NCBI GenBank assembly: GCA_003427395.1
Contig: BFEA01000309.1
Location: 260,165-286,050, forward strand
Source: Chara braunii
Taxonomy: Eukaryota; Streptophyta; Charophyceae; Charales; Characeae
Length of the DNA: 25,886 nucleotides
Direction: 5' to 3'
Shown: positions 19,057-25,886 of the stretch, one piece after another
How the letters are laid out: each line of letters opens with the position of its first letter
Position numbering within the stretch: the first letter of the stretch is position 1
Translations under genes and position numbers: made by a program
The notes under the pieces: model-generated
Databases searched by the model: none
The model's input: only the letters and a program-made list of their open reading frames with translations
Told to the model about the DNA's origin: nothing

Positions 19057-19604
19057 CTAAGTAGCATGGGTTATCTGGACGGATAATCTGGTCGGATTAT
19101 CTGGCTGGATGATCGGGGGGTAGGATCATCCGGAAATACGGATGATTAAAAAAAAGGCTAAAAAAAAGCAAAAAAAAATAATAATAATAAAAAATTGATA
19201 CTGCGCATGCAAAATACAATAAAACTACATTCTTATTTCATGAAAAGCTTGATAGGGCATTGAAGGGTTCAAAGGGGGTAACATAGGGAATAAACGGGCT
19301 TAGAGGGGGGATGCCTAATTCATTCCATAATTTTTTATCTAAATATTATTCTCTTCTTCTGTTTTATTTTTTATCTTTATATCTGTTGAGATATCAAAGA
19401 TGACCTCAAGCCAAACGTTGTTCGTATCATTCGTATGAACAACATACTTTTTTTCCAGATGTTTTTGAATTAGTTGTTTTTTTGGCAAAAAAAATATTTT
19501 GCGCAGGGCCGGATTTTCCATATCCGGAATTAATCCGGAAAATTCATCCGGATTGAAAATTCCAGATAAAATTGGTCTGCCGGGTATCTGGATTTGCTAC
19601 CTAG
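19057..19604. mobile_element. hAT-like non-autonomous element, 548 bp
   Basis: The ends are inverted: CTAAGTAGCA at the left and TGCTACCTAG at the right (reverse complement CTAGGTAGCA). Flanking 8-bp repeats are CTAAAAAA (19049-19056) and CTAAAAAG (19605-19612), seven of eight identical. Subterminal regions are full of ATCTGG/CCGGAT words in both orientations (for example TTATCTGGACGGATAATCTG at 19070 and TTAATCCGGAAAATTCATCC near 19530). The core is AT-rich. A 60-codon minus-strand ORF (19521-19339) is probably chance. The 8-bp duplication and end structure point to hAT. Confidence 0.6.
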
Positions 19605-19612
19605 CTAAAAAG

Positions 19613-19997
19613 GAAGGTGGATTTCAAAAGACAATTTAATAGTAGTAATAACAAAAATAACAATTATAATAATTATTATAATTAGAGTAAGGAGAGGAAA
19701 AGTTATCAGAAGAAGTGTGGCGCTACTGTAGCCAACGTTGCTAAATAATTCGAACGTGAGCAACGATTTGAATTAGAGTGCGGATTTGACTTGCATCTTT
19801 TCTCATTTCCTTTCTCCCTCAATCCTTTCCTCGCCTCGATAGTGACTACAACACAGTATACGTCCCGTAACCTGACTAGAGGGGGCCCTAGCGCGCATTC
19901 AATGAGATTACCCGACCTTTCCGCCGTCTAGTCCTTGACTGAGCCCAACTGCAGCCACACCACAACTCTTGCTGCACTGCGGGGTATCGAGCCCTGT
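19613..19997. other. No gene recognised
   Basis: Contains an AT-rich near-palindrome (ATTATAATAATTATTATAAT near 19665-19684). Nothing else is supported. Confidence 0.4.
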
Positions 19998-20493
19998 GTA
20001 TCTTTTTAACGGGGAACGGGGGAGTTAAATTCCTGTTGAATCCCGTTAAATTCTACGAAATCCCGTTGAATTCCCGTTAAACGCAAAAACGGGCGGCTCC
20101 CACGCTTTTCGGAAAAACAGAATCCATGCACGAAGTCTGGAACACTTGGCCCTAGGCAAAAAAAAAAATAAAAAAAAATCCCGTTAACCCTTTAAGCACC
20201 TCTTATACCACCGAATTAGACCAACACCAACCGGCCCGCCACATGCCACTCACCAACCCCCCGACACCAGTCCCCAAACCCACCCGGAAGCCCTCCCCAA
20301 CCCCGAAGACCCCAATTATGTGTGTGCAGGGGTGAGGTCCTATTAGCAGTCGGATATAACGAGTGTGGCTGATCCAGTGAGACACTGAGGGGCAGCGGCC
20401 TGACAGGTTCATTATGGATTTCTGGGCCAAATAAACAGAAAAAAAAAAAAACAAAAAAAAAAACAGAGACCTTCCACGACAAAGTGCTTCCCA

Positions 20494-20607
20494 ACCATCA
20501 GATCACAAATGATCTGATGGTGGTGGTTGCCACAACAGTGAATAAAGTAAACCATCATATCATAAATGATCTGATGGTGGTGGTTGTAACAACAGTGAAT
20601 AAAGTAA
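20494..20607. repeat. Two tandem 57-bp units, each with a 12-bp hairpin
   Basis: Unit 1 (20494-20550) begins ACCATCAGATCA-CAAA-TGATCTGATGGT, a perfect 12-bp stem with a 4-base loop. Unit 2 (20551-20607) begins ACCATCATATCA-TAAA-TGATCTGATGGT, with one stem mismatch. Both continue GGTGGTTG and CAACAGTGAATAAAGTAA. Confidence 0.85.
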
Positions 20608-21009
20608 CCGCAACATTTTCTCGAATAAACTTGACTTCTGTTAGCACTGATCCTGACACCCTCGAAATACTCCGTGATTGATGGAGGGCTCCACCCAATG
20701 AAATAATTGCACAACAACAAGTAGAATACTGAAAATCTTCTATCCAGTGGGCCTAAGGCCGACCCCACCCTCGTTTGGGGTTGGCCACACCCCCAACAGA
20801 TTGAAAAGATTCTGACGGGAAACTTTCTTTGCACGACATGCCCAGTGTTAAGGAGAGGGGGAGGGGAACGAAGATCTCCTTACTTTTTCGGGTAATACAA
20901 GCAAAATGCTGGCCGAGGGATCACGAGTACTGCACGACAGGATTTGGGTCACTCAACTGCCCCACAAACTCATTTGTATCCTACCCCGTTGCTAGTGGGA
21001 CCTCACCCC

Positions 21010-21240
21010 CGGTGTGTTGTGTGTGCGTGTATGTGTGTATGTGTGTGTCTGCATGTGAGAGTGTGTATGTGCATTAATATATATGTCTGCGCATGTGTTT
21101 GTGTATGTGTGTGTTTGTAAATGTATGTGTGTGTGTGTGTGTGCGCATGATTGTTGGTGTGTGTGTGTGTGTGTGTGCATATGCATGTTTGTCACAGTTT
21201 GTGTATGTTGTTTGTCTCTGTGTGCGTGCGTGTCTGTTTT
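21010..21240. repeat. GT-rich microsatellite region
   Basis: Imperfect (TG)n runs with interspersed TATG and GCGC; the longest pure runs are near 21128-21143 and 21158-21177. Cys/Val-rich ORFs here are products of the repeat. Confidence 0.9.
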
Positions 21241-21719
21241 TCCTTTTTTTATTTGCTTTTATGTTTTTTTTTTTTTTTTTTAGTACATGAATTAAAAAAA
21301 AAAAAAAAGTGTTGTTTTACATCTTTGAAATGTCTATAACCCTATATTTTTAGCTTGTTTTTCTGTTTTTTTTTCTTTAGCCCTAAAAATATCTCCGTGT
21401 AACAAGAAAAAATAAAAAATCTTTTCATCTGTTTTTTTTTCTTCCCAATTGTCTTTACGTTTTTTATTTTTTTTAAATATAGTAAAAGCTCAAAAAATAA
21501 AAATAAAAATACGAGGGTGTAGAGCTCAAACAGATCTACAACCCCATATATTGTTTTCGTTTTTTTATTATTTTTAGCCCGCAAAAACAAATCATCGCGG
21601 GTCCCATTGTAATCCGTCTAACGGGCTTTTTAACGGGGATTTAACGCGGATTCAACGCGCGTTGAATCTTTCAACGTGAAACCCGTGTTGAATCGATTTT
21701 CGAACACACAAACCGAGCT

Positions 21720-22160
21720 TGTATGGGACTGGCGAGAGTCCGGCGGTGAACCCACTCCTTTACCAAAGGAATAGTCGACTTGGGCAGTCCCAAAACATTG
21801 TGCACCCCGGGTACGGTCCGACATGCTGCAAAGGTTTGTAGATTAAAGTGCTTGGTGCACTGCGAGGGTATGTGTCCGGATGCCCGACATACAGAGGAGG
21901 TACGTGAGCGGAAGTCTGGTATACATCCGGAGGGTCGGGACACCACGCCCTCCGACAATGTGACCCAAGGGATCTGTAGCAACAACCCCATCCATGCGTT
22001 GTTCTCCCTTCATATTGTAAGTGCAAATCCTTTTGATGTCCTGCAAGAGACTCCCCCCCTTTAATACCACCTTCTCCAATATCCTTGCCAAGAGCCTTCC
22101 TCTCTTCTCCTTTCTCGTGATAACCATACAAGAACGACACCTCAAATTGCAGCAAGGGAA
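21720..22160 (-). other. Possible coding remnant, unidentified
   Basis: Overlapping ORFs of 82-131 codons lie on both strands. The minus frame 22145-21843 (RCRSCMVITRKEKRGRLLAR ... GGSLLQDIKRICTYNMKGEQ) has a Cys pair and basic stretch vaguely like the zinc-finger start of hAT transposases, and it adjoins the AACGGG-rich end. I cannot confirm this; a chance ORF in GC-richer DNA is equally possible. Confidence 0.2.
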
Positions 22161-24060
22161 TTCATTGTTTGCCTATTGCGATGCTCTGTTTAACTGTGAG
22201 TAATGAATGTTCATTGCAACTTCATCCACTCTCATTCCAACATTGTGTGAGCAGCTCCATTGACTTATTCACCTTCTCAAATGAAAAGCAGCATAGTTGT
22301 ACAGATATGGTTGCATTTTGGTGGAATGAATTTCGGTCTGGCGCACTCAACCTTGAGGTAAACTTCATGCAAGTTTTGTATCATATTTCAGCGCAAGATG
22401 TGGAATGCAATACCTATGCAGAACATGGCTTTCGTCCATTTGATGACAAGTTTCTTTTGTGCAATTGTTGTGTATCCATTATTTGATGGTGGTCTGCTGC
22501 ACCTTAATGGGGGATCTCATCAGCTTTCCTAGCTACATCACGACCGTCACCTATTCCTGCCGCACCACGTTCACACAGTGCCAAAAAAGTACTAGCCATG
22601 ACAAATGTATTTTGGTGTACCTATGTGAACTGGCAGTTGCACCTCACCTCATTTGTATCATCGTTCTCCTGCTTCTCCTCCTCCTCTATAACACTTGGTA
22701 AATAATGTCCATCATGAAGTTTCCTCTGTATATTTAGAAATGTATCTTATGATGCCGTCTTCCACGTTCACCTTCATCATTGATTTTGTTGAAGGCCGTT
22801 TTGCAACTTACCCCTTTTCCACGCATGGTCACATTTGTTTGCTCTCTACAACCGCTTTTGCATGTGATTACTTTGCGTGATAAAGAGTGAGGTATGTCAA
22901 CCGTGTTGTAGCCTTCGCTGCCCTGATGTGCTTTAGGACACCACATCAGGTGAAGTGCCCAGGAAGACAAAAATGAAGAAGGAGAAAAAACGGGGAAGGA
23001 GAAGAGCAGGAGTAGAAGAAGAGAAGAATGAGAAGAAGGAAATGATATGTCATGCCCCGAAAGATCTCCATCCTCTGATTGACCCTTTCAACTGGCACTG
23101 CATGGAGACCAAATGAGTCACCTCATTAACACACAAATATCCACTGTCGTGTTTCTTCAAGAAAGGGTCTTTGGAGAACAACCATGTAACACATGCCCAA
23201 ACAGTTACCGCAACCGTTAAAGGGGGAGAGAGTGAGAGAGCAGAGAGGTTCCTGCACATTGGAGAGAGAGAGGTGTAACATGTTTGAGTTGCAGCAGGAG
23301 TACCAACATTACACCAGCTACATTAACAAGTAATAACTGAGACACTGGTTAGTAATAACTGAGACGTTGGTTAGTGAAGGGGCACTTTTAATCCCAAAGT
23401 GATAACTTAACTTTAGCTTATGGGCCAACTTGCTCTTCTGTGTATGCTTGTTCATGCCCCCAAGATGAAATAGAGCATTATCCCCGAATCAAAATCCCCT
23501 AGACTACTTAGTATGTCGAGATGTGACAACGTTAATGGAGTTTTGACATTATAGGATTGCAGAAGGATAGTCATGAATAATGTTATATAAGCATGTCCTA
23601 ACAACTTCAAGTTGTTCATATTATCTGAACAAAGCTAATTATGTTCAGCTGAAGATTGCAAGATAACTTCTGCTGGAATGATTGCTATAGGAGGGACGTA
23701 ACCCCTGCAAAGAAGTTGCAATTGATGCAGCAGAACTCGAGAATAAGTTGGGTGTCCTAATAATTGATGCATTTCATGGGTAACCGATTAAACTACTCGC
23801 AGTTAACTCCTTTGAACAACTTCAAAGGAGAAGGTGCAAAAATAATACTTGTTGGGACGTGCGTGCCTCAATTGTAAGCAATTAAACTACTGGCAGTTAA
23901 CTCGAAAAATATCGCGGCAGTTAACTCGGAAGTTCATGTCTGCGGTGAAAATGCCGGTTCGCTTTTCTATGGCGTGCAACGCAAATTCAGGCCCCCGACC
24001 GATATGTGGGAAAGGTACTGGTGGTGTAAGTGTATCCTTCTGAAGGAAGCTGGGATGGTG
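22161..24060. other. No gene recognised
   Basis: Short ORFs only. Visible details are a 9-bp hairpin CCTGATGTG ... CACATCAGG (22922-22950), a purine-only style run (22970-23040), a 22-bp tandem repeat (23331-23374), and the word GCAGTTAACTC three times (23798, 23892, 23915). Confidence 0.4.
23331..23374. repeat. 22-bp tandem repeat, two copies
   Basis: TAATAACTGAGACACTGGTT plus AG is followed directly by TAATAACTGAGACGTTGGTT plus AG. Confidence 0.85.
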
Positions 24061-24068
24061 TCCGAGAA

Positions 24069-24200
24069 AATGATACCCTATGGTGAGTAAGTTCTGCTTT
24101 CGCGATTGCAATCACAGTCACAGTGGTTTTATATGAATAAAAAATGATATCCTATGGTCTGTAAGTTCTGACTTGGCGATTATAATCACAATGGTTTTAT
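24069..24200. repeat. Direct duplication, 74-bp period
   Basis: AATGATACCCTATGGTGAGT (24069) recurs as AATGATATCCTATGGTCTGT (24143); both continue AAGTTCTG, GCGATT, AATCAC and end TGGTTTTAT. The second copy lacks a 6-base CACAGT unit, and the two have diverged by several substitutions. Confidence 0.8.
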
Positions 24201-24249
24201 TATTTTATACGAAGTAGCGTTTGTCAGGAGACGAGGCATATCATGGTCC

Positions 24250-25090
24250 ACATTCTCAAGCATAGCTGACGTGATGGAGAGTCTGGTCTCGAGGTTTATA
24301 GGAATTCGAAAGAGGTTCCCCTCGAACAGTGAAGGAAAGCATTTGGGCCGAGTTAGATTCGCTCCGGAGAGCCTTTTTGGATCGGTTTAGGATCTGTTCT
24401 GGTCAACTCGGTGAAACCGATCTTGAACTCGGACCGGATATTGATTGGGTTCGTCCGACACTTCGACTTCTTGTGGTGTTATCTCCTCGCTTATTGGCAA
24501 ACGCCGGATCACATTAACCTGACAGACTTTGGTGGGAGTATGCGGGACCGGGTGAACCCGTACGCGCACAGTCACCCACGTCGGTATCGTTTGAGGTTTG
24601 GGCTGGTCTGCACAGTTTTCGAACTCTTGAAGTGCATTTCTGCGCCAACCGTCGCCTGCCACGGTATTCCTAACACCACATCATAAGCTTGCACATCAAG
24701 AATGATCGTGTCATACAGACACTGAACCAGGTCGACCCTTATAGGTATGTTTTTTATCCTTCCCTTACAGTGTATGCTATTTTCTGTTGCAGGCACATAC
24801 AACTCATCCGGTCGGAGGGACTGAATCTGACCTTCTCGACCCAAGTGTTTCGTGACCCCCCAAGAAAGGATTACCGTTAATGATCCGGAATCGAGGATGG
24901 CTGACGATGGGTTTCCTTAAACCTCGCAGTCACACTCAATACTTTTCCAAATAATCAGAGAGGCCCGGAGGAATACCTCGGGCTTTTCCCATCGGTGGAT
25001 TAGTGGCCTGAATCATTCTGACACGCGCCACTTCATGGGGGCACAACATGGACGGTTGACCCGCTGTTACCGACGGTCGACTTTCCAACG
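24250..25090 (-). pseudogene. Second Ty3/gypsy fragment: gag end and aspartic protease
   Basis: The minus strand reads PHEVARVRMIQATNPPMGKA and RGIPPGLSDYLEKY (25045-24945), then SAILDSGSLTVILSWGVTKH with the retropepsin catalytic D-S-G at 24892-24884. Next come KGRIKNIPIRVDLVQCLYDT and IILDVQAYDVVLGIPWQATV (to ~24640), the hydrophobic 'D.ILG..W' end of the domain. In a shifted frame the polyprotein continues, QTIPTWVTVRVRVHPVPHTP (~24590) and PISEEITPQEVEVSDEPNQY. Unlike the first element (D-Y-G) the active-site triplet is intact. RT, RNase H and LTRs are absent. The left border, about 24250, is approximate. Confidence 0.8.
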
Positions 25091-25290
25091 CCAACTTCTT
25101 CAACATAAAAATGTCGAGTGTTTTTGTGTTTTTTTCAACGTTGGAATATTGATTTGGATTTTGACCATAAAATCAATATTAAACAATACTTTCCAACGTT
25201 GGAATATTGGTTTAACATGTTCGACAATGGTTCAACATCGGTTCAACATCAGTTCAACATATGCCCAACACTGGCCAACATTGGGGTAGT
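25086..25290. repeat. CCAACGTTGG-type palindromes and 11-bp tandem repeat
   Basis: TTCAACGTTGGAATATTG (25134) and TTCCAACGTTGGAATATTGG (25191) are followed by GGTTCAACATC repeated at about 25228-25260, then GCCCAACACTGGCCAACATT. Most words are variants of (C/T)CAACNTTGG, in both orientations because the core is self-complementary. No gene. Confidence 0.75.
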
Positions 25291-25647
25291 TCGAAAAAAA
25301 AATGAGAGTTTATTATAACGTGTTTTAATTTGCACTGATATGTCTATAAACATGAGTAGGGTCAAGATACGTGCTAGTTTTTTGCAATGACGATTTCACA
25401 TGGTGTCAAAATACCTGTTTGTCCAACACTAATGTGGTATCGTCTGTTTAGAAACTGCATATGTATGTCTCTCGAACGTAATTCATGACTATGCGACTTA
25501 AAAAAAAAAAAATGTTTTGTAGAAATGTCTAAAAATACACGTGGTCATGGATTGCGTTCTTATACTGTCTATTTTGCCTCTCTCCATTGGTAGTTTATAG
25601 TTTCACTATAAGTTTGTTTTCATATATGCTATGTAAAATATACAAGC

Positions 25648-25873
25648 TTATGGACTGCTCAAGTTTTTCCTAAATAGGAAAAACTTCATGACCACATGAT
25701 TTTTTGAATAGAGTGTGAAGCTTTGATTCTAAAATGCCACATGTCGCTGGATTGCACTGTAACTCCCCATCTCCAAGTCTCTCTATTCTCTCCACCCCCT
25801 CCTCTGTGTGCGTGGTCATGGACTGCTCTGTTTCTTATAGGTAGGAAGTCCACGACCACATGACTTTTTAAAC
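25648..25873. repeat. Two related hairpin units at the right end
   Basis: Unit A (about 25650-25708) starts TGGACTGCTC and ends ATGACCACATGATTTTTTGA; its middle is a perfect 11-bp stem (25661-25671 with 25676-25686, AAGTTTTTCCT/AGGAAAAACTT) around AAAT. Unit B (about 25817-25873) starts ATGGACTGCTC and ends ACGACCACATGACTTTTTAA, with an outer stem GTGGTCATGGAC (25812-25823) / GTCCACGACCAC (25848-25859). A further GTGGTCATGGATTG occurs at 25541. No gene is seen between 25290 and the end. Confidence 0.75.
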
Positions 25874-25886
25874 ATAACGTTAAGAT

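Larger units (their letters stand above)
19998..21710. mobile_element. Possible large non-autonomous element with AACGGG-rich ends
   Basis: The left end (20005-20100) repeats TTAACGGGG, GTTGAATCCCGTTAAATTC and CCCGTTAAACG. The right end (21618-21695) has the opposite orientation: CTAACGGGCTTTTTAACGGG, GGATTTAACGCGGATTCAAC and CGTGAAACCCGTGTTGAATC. Such matching, inverted, subterminal word clusters resemble the ends of the two hAT-like elements above. Clear terminal repeats and a target duplication were not found, so the borders are approximate. The interior is repeats and AT-rich DNA without a transposase. Confidence 0.3.

Noticed and set aside
20992-21339. Cys/Val- and His/Thr-rich ORFs on both strands
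   Set aside because: They are translations of the GT microsatellite and T tracts.
22169-22486. 105-codon plus-strand ORF (VAFWWNEFRSGALNLEVNFM)
   Set aside because: The text is partly protein-like, but there are no neighbouring exons, homologous motif or splice logic that I could see.
1-25886. CRISPR arrays, bacterial operons or defence systems
   Set aside because: No regularly spaced repeats with unique spacers and no prokaryotic gene structure; the content is eukaryotic transposons and organelle fragments.

Overview
The window looks like transposon-dominated nuclear DNA of a green plant-lineage eukaryote, drafted with a few unresolved bases (N) around 3430-3640. A streptophyte alga or early land plant (for example a Chara-like charophyte) is my best guess. 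The evidence is a plant-type LINE, Ty3/gypsy elements, hAT-like non-autonomous elements, and fragments of a mitochondrial gene set (rps12, rps2, nad1, small-subunit rRNA) typical of charophyte and bryophyte mitochondria. The organism is inferred. I see no intact host gene.

Layout. 1-3813 (+) is a LINE: a decayed, glycine/glutamate-rich ORF1 followed by the first ~70 codons of ORF2 (AP endonuclease), where it breaks off. About 3858-8635 (-) is a degenerate Ty3/gypsy element that reads, right to left, gag with a zinc knuckle, protease, reverse transcriptase with YIDD, and RNase H; it has no integrase or 3' LTR. Two smaller elements sit inside its pol gene. One is a hAT-like 395-bp element (5755-6149) with an exact 8-bp target duplication. 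The other is a 473-bp self-complementary insertion (4837-5309) whose removal restores the RT frame. Upstream of gag, 8690-13158 (-) holds a long, broken, same-strand coding block that I cannot identify; it is the most interesting unknown here.

From 13159 to 15300 nothing is recognisable. At 15328-15968 four short mitochondrial fragments in mixed orientation lie side by side, a scrambled nuclear copy of mitochondrial DNA (NUMT). Then come a ~267-bp foldback element (16733-16999), a broken unidentified ORF (17647-18459, -), a cluster of palindromes (18822-19028), a second hAT-like element (19057-19604), and a repeat-rich stretch (20000-21710) with AACGGG-rich ends, tandem hairpins and a GT microsatellite. 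At 24250-25090 (-) is a second gypsy fragment covering the gag/protease junction, with its catalytic DSG triplet preserved. The right end (25086-25873) is made of short palindromic and direct repeats.

The genes do not form a pathway. The window records layered insertions: gypsy first, then the nested elements inside it, with decay by stop codons, short duplications and frameshifts. All functional calls come from reading translations by eye; no database search was run.
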